A DNA stretch of 64,000 bases from contig NZ_JAAIMM010000002.1 in NCBI RefSeq assembly GCF_013300725.1, positions 62,001 to 126,000 of the forward strand, written 5' to 3'. Position 1 is the stretch's first letter. The number at the start of each line of letters is the position of its first letter. Under the pieces are notes generated by a model. That model was not told where the DNA came from, did not search any database, and saw nothing but the letters and a program-made list of their open reading frames with translations. Of the stretch, positions 46,046 through 55,683 are shown piece after piece. This DNA is from Allocoprococcus comes. GTDB lineage: Bacteria; Bacillota; Clostridia; Lachnospirales; Lachnospiraceae. The position numbers and the translations under genes were made by a program.

Positions 46046-46079
46046 AAAGGGGCTCCCCAGACAAGAGATGCCCCTTTTT
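46046..46079. terminator. Terminator between convergent DUF378 and carboxypeptidase genes
   Basis: The stem AAAGGGGC (46046-46053) / GCCCCTTT (46070-46077) is followed by T residues on the + strand and preceded by A residues, so it can act in both directions. Confidence 0.75.
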
Positions 46080-46108
46080 GTGTATACGATAAGATCCACA
46101 CACCACAT

Positions 46109-47095
46109 TTACTGCTGACCAGACGGGATTGCCTCGATCAGTGATGTCATATCCTCATACAGAACCGGTTTTTCTGAGGCTCCCATTACAATCGATATGT
46201 ATGGATTGTCACTGGAATCTTTTTCCATCAGAATCAGACAATATCCTGCTTCATCCGTCGTCCCGGTCTTCCCTCCTACAATCGTAACATTCTCCGGCAC
46301 ATCCACCTCTCCCTGTGCATAGAGATTGGTCGGTGTAAACATCGCCTCCTGGCTGTTACCGTCCACATCTGTATAATGTGCGGTATATGCTTCACTCTGT
46401 ATAATATTTACAAAATCTTCATGCTTTATGCACTCATTAAATATCAGATAAAGGTCATACGCTGTTGTATAATGATTGTCATCATGCAGTCCGTGCGGAT
46501 TCATAAAATGAGTCCCGTTCGCCATCAATTCCTGGGCTCTGCGGTTCATCATATTAACAAACGCATCTTCTGATCCACCTACATATTCCGCGATCGCAGT
46601 TGCTGCATCATTTCCAGAATACAAAAGAAGCGCTCCCAAAAGATCCCTGAGCGTCCAGACTTCTCCTTTCACAAGTCCGCACACCTGTGCATCCGCCGAA
46701 AAGCTGGATGCATCTGCGTTTCCACTAATCGTCACCTGGGCATCCAGATCTGCATTCTCTATAGCGAGAAGTGCCGTCATGATCTTGGTTGTACTGGCAG
46801 GATACAGTCGTTCATGCGCTTTATAAGAATATAATACACGTTCTCCTGTAAGATCAAATAATGCGGCACTGTGCAATTCTGTATCTTCTGTATAACCCTC
46901 TAACGCCACATCATTCTGTGCTACACACAGATCCTCTGCATAAAGCTTTCCCTGATATAAATTCTGATTATAATTTTTAAGTTCATATGCTGTCACAGGC
47001 GTTGCTCCTTTACCTCCGATGCAACCACCTGTAAACAGACTTACCGATACCACACATACCAGTGCGGCACTTTTTGCTCTACTTATACATCTCAC
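46109..47095 (-). CDS. D-alanyl-D-alanine carboxypeptidase (S11 family), lipoprotein
   Basis: The 328-residue protein has a lipoprotein signal with lipobox LFTGGC (Cys near 25). The penicillin-binding motifs are STTK near 103, SGN near 160 and KTGTT near 274. It trims the terminal D-Ala of peptidoglycan at the cell surface, as DacF/DacA do. GTG start at 47095, coupled to mgsA by a 17-base overlap. It closes the rodA-mgsA end of the shape/division cluster. Confidence 0.9.
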   Translation of the reverse strand: MRCISRAKSAALVCVVSVSLFTGGCIGGKGATPVTAYELKNYNQNLYQGKLYAEDLCVAQNDVALEGYTEDTELHSAALFDLTGERVLYSYKAHERLYPASTTKIMTALLAIENADLDAQVTISGNADASSFSADAQVCGLVKGEVWTLRDLLGALLLYSGNDAATAIAEYVGGSEDAFVNMMNRRAQELMANGTHFMNPHGLHDDNHYTTAYDLYLIFNECIKHEDFVNIIQSEAYTAHYTDVDGNSQEAMFTPTNLYAQGEVDVPENVTIVGGKTGTTDEAGYCLILMEKDSSDNPYISIVMGASEKPVLYEDMTSLIEAIPSGQQ

Positions 47096-47474
47096 GCCAA
47101 TCCAAGTCTCCTCTGTCTAATGCAAGTATAATGATTTCTGCCGTTGCAAGATTGGTAGCCATCGGGATGTTGTGCATGTCACAAAGACGAATGACATCAT
47201 TTACATCCGGTTCATGTGGCTTTGGATTCTGTGGATCCCGAAGAAAGATCAGAGCATCAATTCCATTCTGTGCAATCTGCGCACCGAGCTGTTGTTTGCC
47301 GCCCAGCGGTCCCGCAAGATATTTGTGAATAGAAAGATTAGTAACTTCTTCGATCAGCCGGCCGGTTGTACCGGTCGCATACAACTCATGCTTGCTCAAA
47401 ATCCCACGATATGCAATACAGAAATTCTGCATCAGTGTTTTCTTAGAGTCATGCGCAATAAGTCCGATATTCAT
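47079..47474 (-). CDS. mgsA: Methylglyoxal synthase
   Basis: The 131-residue protein has the family motifs: IGLIAHDSKK start, TGTTG loop near 54-58 and GPLGGKQQLGA near 76-86 (catalytic Asp in the RDP stretch). It converts dihydroxyacetone phosphate to methylglyoxal as a phosphate-starvation bypass of glycolysis. It lies 14 bases after rodA on the same strand. Confidence 0.95.
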   Translation of the reverse strand: MNIGLIAHDSKKTLMQNFCIAYRGILSKHELYATGTTGRLIEEVTNLSIHKYLAGPLGGKQQLGAQIAQNGIDALIFLRDPQNPKPHEPDVNDVIRLCDMHNIPMATNLATAEIIILALDRGDLDWREMYK

Positions 47475-47488
47475 TTTCTCAGCTCCTT

Positions 47489-48613
47489 TTACTGATATTT
47501 TTTAGGCTGAAGCCCTATATTTAATACAATGCCAATTCCCATATATAAGCTGATAAGCGAAGTCAGTCCATAACTAACAAACGGAAGGGGAATTCCTGTA
47601 TTTGGTAAGATCCCTGTTGCCACGCCGATATTGATAAACGACTGAAATCCTATCTGCGCGGCTACACCGCAGCAAATAATCCGCCCCGCCAGATCTTGTG
47701 CCCTGAGTCCTATCAATATACATTGTACTACAATCAATAATAACAGACCAATCACGATACAGCAACCCACAAAACCTAATTCTTCACCTACAATTGCAAA
47801 AATAAAGTCTGTCTGTGGCTCAGAAATAAAATTTCCGTTCTTCACGGATGTGGTCGTATTATTATTCAGTCCTTTACCGGTAAGCTGTCCGGACCCAATC
47901 GCCATAATCGCATTATTCTGCTGGTAAGCTTCATCACTTGCATATTTCTGCGGTTCCAGCCATGCCAGAATACGCTTTTGCTGATAATCATGCAGAAATG
48001 GCTGATTTGGCTGTACAACAATACTGATAAAAATAATCGTAACCGGAACCAGAATCGCAATCAGGGTTCCGATAAATCGATAACTCAGTCCCGCCAGATA
48101 CATCATAGCACAAAAGACAAGCGCTATGGATAAGGTTGTTGAAAGGTCCGGCTGAAGAACGATCAGGATCAGTGTTGGTGCGATCAATCCTACTGCTTTC
48201 AGGATGGTTGCTGCACTGTTCAGATCATCCTCATGATTCATCAGAAATTTTGCAAAGAATAAGACAACCAGTATTTTGCTGAGCTCTGATGGCTGAAAAT
48301 TCGTCACTCCGATATCAATCCACCGCTGTGCACCGTTTACATTGGTTCCAAACAGCTTTACACATACCAGTGCAATGATATTGATCCCGTATAAAATCCA
48401 GTAAAAATTCAGAAGCCATACATAGTCTATCATTGAAAGAATGATCATCAGGATCACTCCGGCGACAAGTCCTATGATCTGTCTTCCCTGTACTGCCTGC
48501 TTTGCACTTCCGATTACCATAACTCCGATAATCGATATAGCAAGAACAGAAATGATCAGACCGAATTTCACATCTTTTAAATGATAAGGTTTTGTCTTTT
48601 TTGGTAATCTCAC
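47489..48613 (-). CDS. rodA: Rod shape-determining glycosyltransferase RodA
   Basis: The 374-residue SEDS-family protein has about ten membrane segments and the family motifs NGAQRWIDIG (near 115), FQPSELSKI and the late PFVSYG stretch. It polymerises peptidoglycan during elongation together with PBP2 and MreBCD, whose genes are just upstream. GTG start overlaps the minE stop by 4 bases. Confidence 0.95.
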   Translation of the reverse strand: MRLPKKTKPYHLKDVKFGLIISVLAISIIGVMVIGSAKQAVQGRQIIGLVAGVILMIILSMIDYVWLLNFYWILYGINIIALVCVKLFGTNVNGAQRWIDIGVTNFQPSELSKILVVLFFAKFLMNHEDDLNSAATILKAVGLIAPTLILIVLQPDLSTTLSIALVFCAMMYLAGLSYRFIGTLIAILVPVTIIFISIVVQPNQPFLHDYQQKRILAWLEPQKYASDEAYQQNNAIMAIGSGQLTGKGLNNNTTTSVKNGNFISEPQTDFIFAIVGEELGFVGCCIVIGLLLLIVVQCILIGLRAQDLAGRIICCGVAAQIGFQSFINIGVATGILPNTGIPLPFVSYGLTSLISLYMGIGIVLNIGLQPKKYQ

Positions 48614-48840
48614 GATTTTTCTCCTGTCAAGTTGATTCTAATCTGTGAACGTGTTATTTCCACTTTAAAATTATCTTCGGTTATCTTCATGTATTTTCCG
48701 ATTGTGTGGTATAATTCTCCGCACAAAAGATCATAAGTATCCGGCTGACACTGCACCCGGTCCGAAACAAGAAGGCTTTTCAGACGTTCTTTTGCAATAC
48801 GGACAGATGAATGGTGCATACCTCTTTCAAATACATGCAT
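48610..48840 (-). CDS. minE: Division-site topological specificity factor MinE
   Basis: The 76-residue protein lies between minD and rodA, the expected place and length for MinE. The N-terminal part (AKERLKSLLVSDRV) is the MinD-interacting helix and the C-terminal part the topological-specificity domain. It drives MinCD oscillation away from mid-cell. Confidence 0.9.
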   Translation of the reverse strand: MHVFERGMHHSSVRIAKERLKSLLVSDRVQCQPDTYDLLCGELYHTIGKYMKITEDNFKVEITRSQIRINLTGEKS

Positions 48841-48851
48841 GATACATCCTC

Positions 48852-49643
48852 CTAATTTCTTTTAAACATATGGGAAAGCTTGTGGAACAGACCTTCCTGT
48901 TTATCAAGATCGAGAAACGGTACTTCTTCACCGGTTATACGCCGGCAGATATTGGTATATGCTTTTCCTGCCAGCGAATCCATATCTACAACCGTCTCTC
49001 CCTGGTTCGTTCCGATCACGACCTGTTCATCATCCGGAATTGCTCCGATCAGGTCGATGGGAAGAATCTCTGTCACATCTTCTACTGACATCATCTCTCC
49101 TCTTTTCACCATATCCATCCGGATACGGTTAATAATCAGATTCAGTTTTTTCATGTGATTCTGTTCCAGCAGCCCAATGATACGGTCAGCATCACGAATG
49201 GAGGATACTTCCGGCGTCGTCACAACAAATGCCCTGTCAGCTCCGGCAATCGCATTCTGGAATCCCTGCTCAATCCCTGCCGGACAATCCAGTAAAACGT
49301 AATCAAATTCATCTCGAAGCTCATTAGTAAGCTTGATCATCTGCTCCGGTGTGATCGCTGACTTATCTTTTGTCTGTGCCGATGGCAGCAGATACAGATT
49401 TTCATGACGCTTATCACTGATCATCGCCTGCTTCAAACGGCAGCCACCTTCGATCACATCGACCAGATTATATACGATCCGGTTTTCAAGTCCCATGACA
49501 ACATCCAGATTCCGAAGGCCCAGATCCGTATCGATCACCAGTACCTTTTTCCCGAGCTTTGAAAGTCCGGCACCTATATTTGCTGTCGTTGTTGTTTTTC
49601 CGACACCGCCTTTTCCCGATGTCACTACAATAATTTCACCCAT
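48852..49643 (-). CDS. minD: Septum site-determining ATPase MinD
   Basis: The 263-residue protein has the deviant Walker A GKGGVGKTTTT near 10-20, LLDCPAG (Walker B) and a C-terminal amphipathic membrane-targeting helix (FHKLSHMFKRN). It recruits MinC to the membrane and is cycled by MinE. Eleven bases separate it from minE. Confidence 0.97.
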   Translation of the reverse strand: MGEIIVVTSGKGGVGKTTTTANIGAGLSKLGKKVLVIDTDLGLRNLDVVMGLENRIVYNLVDVIEGGCRLKQAMISDKRHENLYLLPSAQTKDKSAITPEQMIKLTNELRDEFDYVLLDCPAGIEQGFQNAIAGADRAFVVTTPEVSSIRDADRIIGLLEQNHMKKLNLIINRIRMDMVKRGEMMSVEDVTEILPIDLIGAIPDDEQVVIGTNQGETVVDMDSLAGKAYTNICRRITGEEVPFLDLDKQEGLFHKLSHMFKRN

Positions 49644-49656
49644 TTTTCAGATCCTC

Positions 49657-50301
49657 CTACCACTCTAAATTCTCCAGTGGATCGATATAAATGCGCTTGC
49701 CGTCAAGACGGGCGATACTTGGTCTTACGGTTTCGTCCTGAAGATATGTATGTGTTGATACAATATCTGCAATCTTCATCACATGCGGTCTCATCGACAA
49801 CGCCGTAATAAACGCATCACGATCTCCTGTTGCCCCGGCATGTACCGTTCCCCTTACCGCACCCAGCACAACAATATTGCCCTTGGATACTACGGTTGCA
49901 CCAAACTCTACATCGCCAAGTATAATAATACTCTGCTCTGTCTCCAGTACCTGCCTTTGTCTGAGCGTACCTTTGTAGAACTGACCTTCTTTTCTGGATA
50001 AACTGTTAAGAGAGTCTTCTACTACTTTTTTGTATAATCTTTCTGTATTTTCATTAGTATCAAAAATACAGACAATATGGATATGAGCGACATCAGTGAT
50101 CAGACCGATGACCTCTTCTTCCTGTGGTTTTGTAAGAATCCGCCCTTCAAACGTTACCGCCATGGTCGCATCTTTGAAAAAGCGGGCAGATTCGGTAAAT
50201 TTTTCTCTCAATTCCTTCAGAATCTCTGTATACTCTGCATCAGGATCCATATGAACAATCAGACCGTATTTATTACTTTTAATGATGACTTTCTGTTTCA
50301 T
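49657..50301 (-). CDS. minC: Septum inhibitor MinC
   Basis: The 214-residue protein has an N-terminal FtsZ-inhibiting domain and a C-terminal beta-helix domain (GDVEFGATVVSKGNIVVLG near 126-144). Start at 50301 (ATG) with GAGGGGG upstream, instead of the TTG at 50319. It is 13 bases before minD, ordered minC-minD-minE. Confidence 0.93.
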   Translation of the reverse strand: MKQKVIIKSNKYGLIVHMDPDAEYTEILKELREKFTESARFFKDATMAVTFEGRILTKPQEEEVIGLITDVAHIHIVCIFDTNENTERLYKKVVEDSLNSLSRKEGQFYKGTLRQRQVLETEQSIIILGDVEFGATVVSKGNIVVLGAVRGTVHAGATGDRDAFITALSMRPHVMKIADIVSTHTYLQDETVRPSIARLDGKRIYIDPLENLEW

Positions 50302-50319
50302 ACCTGTGATCCCCCTCAA

Positions 50320-53229
50320 TTAGTCTCCATGTGTCGATGATGAACCTGCTGCTGATGCATGCCCTGTGATCAGCTCATCACGGCTTGTCTCTCCATAATA
50401 ATAGCGCATCAGGTCTCTTCCAATCTCTGACGGATATAAAGATTCATAACCATTTTTGATACGGATCGCAAATGCGACTTCCGGATCGTCACTTGGCGCA
50501 TATCCAACAAACAGACCGTGATCCGGATGTGTAGTACTCTGCTGTGCCGTACCGGTTTTACCTGACATGGTAATATCTCCCAGTGAGGAATAGGTACTGT
50601 TGCTGGTTACAACTGCCCGCATTCCCGACTGAACAGCATCCCATGTATTTCCGGAAACACCCTCTATCTGGTTCAGCACATCCGGTTCGTAAGTTTTTGT
50701 CACCTTACCATCCTTATTTTCTACATGATCCAGAAGAGAAAGATTATAAACAGTTCCTCTGTTTGCAATTGCTGTAACATATCTTGCAAGCTGGGTTGTC
50801 GTATAGTTATTGGTACCCTGACCGATTGCAGAACGTACAGAGTCCTGGTCAGATACCTGAGGCGACGATTCCGGAATTTCGATTCCCGTTGTCTGGTTCA
50901 GTCCAAACATAGTCGCATACTTCAGAAGCGTCTCACATCCCTGGTCAGAGGAATATCCAGACTCGCTGCTCTTTGCATTACTGAGCATCTGGTTTGCAAG
51001 TCCCAGACGGTATCCAACTTCATAGAAGAACATATTGCAGGAATGCTGGATCGCACTCGTCACATTCAGACTTCCATGTGACCCAGGATAAATCCAGCAT
51101 CGTGGACTCGGTGAAATTTTCTCATAGAGTCCGCCACAGCTGATATACGTACTGGTATCAATGACGCCTTCTGTCAGTCCGGCAACAGCAACCAGTGGTT
51201 TGTAAGTAGATCCCGGTGCCGTCTTCTCCTGCGTCGCATTATTATATAACGGTGCCGACTGATCATTTAAAAGCTTTGTATAATAGCCTGAATCCATGGT
51301 ATTTGCAAGCCGGTTATTATCATATCCCGGATAGGATACACAGGCAAGAAGCTGTCCGGTCTTCGTGTCCGTTACTACAACTGATCCGGTAGATGGTTCC
51401 AGCCCAAGCTGTCCCGGTGTGATTTCCAGATCTTCAATCTTGGAATACATGAAATCATAGGCAGTCATTGTACCATCCGCAAGCTTATTATAAACATCTT
51501 CATCATAATCCAGAATTCCCTGCTCATAAAGCATCATACCGATCTGGCTTCCTGTGATTTCTTCATTGCGTATCATATATTTGTAGATCAGTTTGTCAAA
51601 TCCGGAATCCTTTGGAAGATTTGCACTGATATACGCCAGAATCCCCTGATACACTTCGTTCTGATCCGAATACTCACTGTCACTGTTCATATAATCAGTC
51701 AGTTTTGATGTATCGACCCAGTTCTTGGAGATCGCATAATTCAGGTAAGTATAGAGACTGATGCTCTCATCATTTTCCCATGCAATATAGGTAGAATCAC
51801 TTGTATCAATCGAATCCTTCTGGATGATTGCTGCATTCTGGGTAAGTACAGTACTGATAATATAACTGAGATATGCCTGCATATCCTCATCACAGTCTTT
51901 GTATGCCGGCGCACCCGAATCACTCAGCTGTGCCATCACATCTGCAAGCACTGCCTCCTTTTTGGAAGAAAATGACGCATACACACTTTTCTCAGTCTCC
52001 CCGGCATCCGCAGCCTCAAAATGTCCCACATTCAGGATCTCATTGGAAATAAATGCATTGTAAACATCACCAATCGGTATCTTCACATCACTTCCCTCTT
52101 CTGCCTGTGTACGGTCATAGGTCAGAGACGTAGTCAGATTGGAAAGGATGATTCCGGCAAGCTTTTCTTCCAGGAGATCATAAGCTGCCTTTTGCAGATT
52201 GGCATCAATAGAAAGATAGACATCATTTCCTGCCTTTGCCTTTTTCCCCTGCTTGGACTCAATGACCTTTCCCACACTGTTAACATAAAGTTTGATTTCA
52301 CCTTTTTCACCCTGAAGTGTTTTATCCAGGGTCTGCTCCAGCCCTGCTTTTCCAACCACATCAGTAAGAGAATACGAGTCCTGCTCCTTTTCATCCAGCG
52401 CATCATATTCATCCTGTGAAATCACGCCCGTATAACCAAGAATAGACGCAAAATATTTGCTGTCCGGATAATAACGGATTGAATCCTCTTCAATGTTAAC
52501 TCCCTGAAGCGTATCCAGGTTCTCCATGATAGCAGCCGTTGTACTTTCACTGACATCACTTGCAACCGTTGTAGCCACATACTTCTGATAGCGATTCAGT
52601 CCCATGGAATACCGGATTGTTACCAGCTTCAGGATTTCTTCTTTGGACATTTTTTGTTCGTCCAGCCCATAGCCGTAGGTCTCATCTGTACAGAGATAAT
52701 GCATCAGATCTGCCGCACTGTATGCCTTCTGCTTGTCACTGAGCTTATCAATGGTTGCTTTTCCAAACACATCCGCAAGGAATCGCAGACGCTGCACCTC
52801 GCTTGTCATGGAATAAGCATATTCTCCGTTATCATTGAGAATAATTTTGAAATCATTGACAATAGAATCTCCATTCGATTCAACAATACTGATCACTTTT
52901 TCAATTGTTGCATTGATGATTTTATTTTTCTCTTTGACCGTATCATAGTCACCGTTATCTTCAATCGTGACGGAATATGCGAGCTTGTTATCTGCCAGAA
53001 CCACTCCGTTCCGGTCCAGGATGCGGCCTCTGGTTCCCTGTACCTCTTTTGTTTTCTGGATCTGAAGCTTATAGTCATCCAGATATGCCTGTCCATTTAC
53101 GATCTGTAAAACAAACACACGCTGTATCAAGATTGCAGAAAGCACAATAAACACAAGCATCAGCACAAACACTCTAGATTTTACCAAGTCGATAAACCAT
53201 CTTTTCAGACGATCCAATAAATCAAACAA
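50320..53229 (-). CDS. Penicillin-binding protein 2 (elongation transpeptidase), long form
   Basis: The TTG at 53229 has AAGGAG 10 bases upstream and overlaps mreD by 8 bases; the upstream part to 53301 has no site. The protein is then about 969 residues, against about 630 in E. coli. The N-terminal membrane segment is near 20-40 and a pedestal domain follows. A long insert (about 340-640) precedes the transpeptidase domain. Active-site motifs are Ser in GSTYKPL near 673, HSCN near 732 and KTGT near 890. It crosslinks peptidoglycan with RodA during elongation. The gene name (mrdA or pbp2) is left open because of the insert. Confidence 0.88.
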   Translation of the reverse strand: MFDLLDRLKRWFIDLVKSRVFVLMLVFIVLSAILIQRVFVLQIVNGQAYLDDYKLQIQKTKEVQGTRGRILDRNGVVLADNKLAYSVTIEDNGDYDTVKEKNKIINATIEKVISIVESNGDSIVNDFKIILNDNGEYAYSMTSEVQRLRFLADVFGKATIDKLSDKQKAYSAADLMHYLCTDETYGYGLDEQKMSKEEILKLVTIRYSMGLNRYQKYVATTVASDVSESTTAAIMENLDTLQGVNIEEDSIRYYPDSKYFASILGYTGVISQDEYDALDEKEQDSYSLTDVVGKAGLEQTLDKTLQGEKGEIKLYVNSVGKVIESKQGKKAKAGNDVYLSIDANLQKAAYDLLEEKLAGIILSNLTTSLTYDRTQAEEGSDVKIPIGDVYNAFISNEILNVGHFEAADAGETEKSVYASFSSKKEAVLADVMAQLSDSGAPAYKDCDEDMQAYLSYIISTVLTQNAAIIQKDSIDTSDSTYIAWENDESISLYTYLNYAISKNWVDTSKLTDYMNSDSEYSDQNEVYQGILAYISANLPKDSGFDKLIYKYMIRNEEITGSQIGMMLYEQGILDYDEDVYNKLADGTMTAYDFMYSKIEDLEITPGQLGLEPSTGSVVVTDTKTGQLLACVSYPGYDNNRLANTMDSGYYTKLLNDQSAPLYNNATQEKTAPGSTYKPLVAVAGLTEGVIDTSTYISCGGLYEKISPSPRCWIYPGSHGSLNVTSAIQHSCNMFFYEVGYRLGLANQMLSNAKSSESGYSSDQGCETLLKYATMFGLNQTTGIEIPESSPQVSDQDSVRSAIGQGTNNYTTTQLARYVTAIANRGTVYNLSLLDHVENKDGKVTKTYEPDVLNQIEGVSGNTWDAVQSGMRAVVTSNSTYSSLGDITMSGKTGTAQQSTTHPDHGLFVGYAPSDDPEVAFAIRIKNGYESLYPSEIGRDLMRYYYGETSRDELITGHASAAGSSSTHGD

Positions 53230-53749
53230 ATCTGCTAGCACTCCTTTTTTCTTCTTCTTCAAGTCTTCGGTTAATATGCAGAATGATCTGATACAGAACA
53301 AGTGTAACCAGAATCGTATAAACCAGTTCCGGCATGATCACATGTCTCAGATAATTCAAAAAATGGAAATCACTTTTCAACATGAATAAAAGTACATAAA
53401 TCACCATACCATATAAAAACTCACTGCCGGCAATAAGCGCCAACGGGAGCTTGATGTCTTCATCATAAAATACTCTCTGGAAAAATCCGTTGCCATATCC
53501 GATCAGCATATAGATCAGCGCATAAAACCCAAGCAGATCTCCACCTAGTATATCTTTTAAAAGTCCACAGAAAAAGCCGATGATCATTCCCTCTTTTTGT
53601 CCCCTCATAAATCCAAATGAAGACGTCACGATTATCAGGAGATTCGGAATAATTGAGGCAAACGTCAGTTTTTGAAACACCGTTGTCTCCAGAAGAAAAC
53701 AGACAATGATCAACACCGCACAGATCAGGATCCTTTTAATCTTTTTCAT
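53222..53749 (-). CDS. mreD: Rod shape-determining protein MreD
   Basis: The 175-residue protein has about five membrane segments and no other motif, as is normal for MreD. It lies between mreC and PBP2 with 2-base and 8-base spacing or overlap. It is part of the membrane complex for sidewall growth. Confidence 0.9.
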   Translation of the reverse strand: MKKIKRILICAVLIIVCFLLETTVFQKLTFASIIPNLLIIVTSSFGFMRGQKEGMIIGFFCGLLKDILGGDLLGFYALIYMLIGYGNGFFQRVFYDEDIKLPLALIAGSEFLYGMVIYVLLFMLKSDFHFLNYLRHVIMPELVYTILVTLVLYQIILHINRRLEEEEKRSASRFV

Positions 53750-53751
53750 GT

Positions 53752-54639
53752 CTATTCGCCTCCGTTATCGCTTCCACTTTCACCTTTTCCATCGATCAGA
53801 TCCTGCTTTGTTGTTGTAATAACAAGAACTTCCTGTAATTCCTTAAAATCCGTTGCCGGAATGATATATCCGGATCTTGTCAGGTTATTGGAATCTACAT
53901 TCACCTCTGAAATATATCCAACCAGAAGTCCCTGCAGATATTTGCTGCTGATATTCGATGTTACAACCTGTTCTCCAACCGCCACTTCATTTTCATTATT
54001 GGCAAGCTGTTCAAATTTTAAAAGTCCGTCCTGCACCGTCTGCAGATCTCCGCTTACAATACATTTGTCAAAGGTTGTCAGGATCATGGCACTTACATTT
54101 TTATCATCGATAATCGAACTTACTGTTGCCCAGTTCGGTCCGACTTCTGTGACAATTCCGACCAGTCCGGTTCCAGATAAGACATTCATATCTTCCCTGA
54201 TTCCATCATTGCTTCCCTTATCGATCGTAAATTTCGAAAACCAGTTGCTATTCTCACTGGCGATTACATTCGCAGCAACTTTCGGATAATCCGCTGTATT
54301 CTGATCCATCTTATATAATTCTTTATATCTTTCCAGCGTTGCTGAATTCTGCTGCAACCGGTTATTCTCAGTCGTCATCTCCTCCAGGCGGGATTTCAGT
54401 TCTTTGTTTTCTTTTTTTACTTCCTGAAGTGTTGCAAAATTCTCAGAAACATCGCCGATCCACATCCCGACACGGTTGATTCCTTTCTGCATCGGCACGA
54501 TCGTGTAACCTGCTGCCCAGGAAAGCGGTCCTTTCCCGGACTCTGCAAATCCGGAAAGTCCCATCAGTACAATACATATGATAACAAGGATCAGCAACCA
54601 GTATTTATTTGATGTCGAAAATTGATTCTTTCTTTTCAT
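53752..54639 (-). CDS. mreC: Rod shape-determining protein MreC
   Basis: The 295-residue protein has an N-terminal membrane segment (YWLLILVIICIVLMG near 13-27), a coiled-coil (about 70-100) and a C-terminal beta-barrel domain (VGIVTEVGPNWATV). It lies directly after mreB and before mreD, and works outside the membrane to connect MreB to PBP2. Confidence 0.94.
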   Translation of the reverse strand: MKRKNQFSTSNKYWLLILVIICIVLMGLSGFAESGKGPLSWAAGYTIVPMQKGINRVGMWIGDVSENFATLQEVKKENKELKSRLEEMTTENNRLQQNSATLERYKELYKMDQNTADYPKVAANVIASENSNWFSKFTIDKGSNDGIREDMNVLSGTGLVGIVTEVGPNWATVSSIIDDKNVSAMILTTFDKCIVSGDLQTVQDGLLKFEQLANNENEVAVGEQVVTSNISSKYLQGLLVGYISEVNVDSNNLTRSGYIIPATDFKELQEVLVITTTKQDLIDGKGESGSDNGGE

Positions 54640-55662
54640 CTATCTTATCCACCTATAATTTTCATCCAACATTGAGTACGAAAGTTTTTTAAGTTCTTTT
54701 GAATTGATCATTCGTCGCAGTCCTTCTACTGCACACAGATCCGGCTTAGCAGCCACATGCACCGGATATCCTGTCACAGCTTCTATGTACCGGTCAAGCC
54801 CCGGTAACCGGGAAACGCCACCCGTCAGACAGATTCCATTCTTTCTGATTGAACGGGCTACCTCCGGTGGGGTACGTTCAATCAACTGCCCAATCTGCGA
54901 AGTGCAGGCTTCCAGAGATTCTTTCATCGCAGCCCGTACCGCACTGCTTGGAATTTCCTGGTATCTTGGTACACCAACAACCAGATTACGTCCGGCAATC
55001 ACCATGGAAGCTTTTCCGTTTCCGCCAAGCACTCCAAAACGTTTCCGGAGAGCCTCGGCTGTCTGTCTTCCGATCAGAAAATCATAATTCCGGCGGACCA
55101 TATTCTGAACTGCCACATCAAATGTCATACCGCCGATCTTAAGCATTTTATTAAGTACCATGCCACCTGAACCTACTACAGATAATTCGGTTGTAGCCGC
55201 ACCAAAATCAGCGATCAGCATCCCTTTCGTCTTCCTGACATCAACTCCCATTCCGATACACTGCGCAACTCCGCGTTCTACAATACTCACTTCTTTTGCT
55301 TTCGCCGTTGAATGAACAACCAGATCAAAAAACGCCCTTTTTTCAACTTCTGTGACATCCGTAGGTACTGCGATCAGATATTCTGATCCTCTTGCAAAAC
55401 GGCGCTCTTTCTTCAGCAGATTCTGAAGAAGATACTGCATATCCGTAAATCTGCTGATTACACCTTCTTTCATCGGAAACACCACTTCAATATTTCCCGG
55501 TGTTCTCTCGAACATCGCATATGCTTCATCGCCGACAGCCAAGATCTCTTTTCCGTCCACAATAGCAATTACATTCTTCTCTTTCCACGTACTGTCCTGC
55601 TTTTTATCATACACCTTGATCTCATAAGTCCCGAGATCAAGACCGTAAATATTTCGCGCCAT
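54640..55662 (-). CDS. mreB: Rod shape-determining actin homolog MreB
   Basis: The 340-residue protein has the actin-family motifs: DLGTYEIKVY (phosphate 1), ADFGAATTELSVV (phosphate 2) and LTGGVSRLPGL (adenosine). It polymerises at the membrane to direct sidewall synthesis. It is somewhat diverged from the typical MreB of Bacillus, but position with mreC-mreD supports the name. Confidence 0.9.
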   Translation of the reverse strand: MARNIYGLDLGTYEIKVYDKKQDSTWKEKNVIAIVDGKEILAVGDEAYAMFERTPGNIEVVFPMKEGVISRFTDMQYLLQNLLKKERRFARGSEYLIAVPTDVTEVEKRAFFDLVVHSTAKAKEVSIVERGVAQCIGMGVDVRKTKGMLIADFGAATTELSVVGSGGMVLNKMLKIGGMTFDVAVQNMVRRNYDFLIGRQTAEALRKRFGVLGGNGKASMVIAGRNLVVGVPRYQEIPSSAVRAAMKESLEACTSQIGQLIERTPPEVARSIRKNGICLTGGVSRLPGLDRYIEAVTGYPVHVAAKPDLCAVEGLRRMINSKELKKLSYSMLDENYRWIR

Positions 55663-55683
55663 AATCTAAAGTTCCTTTCCATA

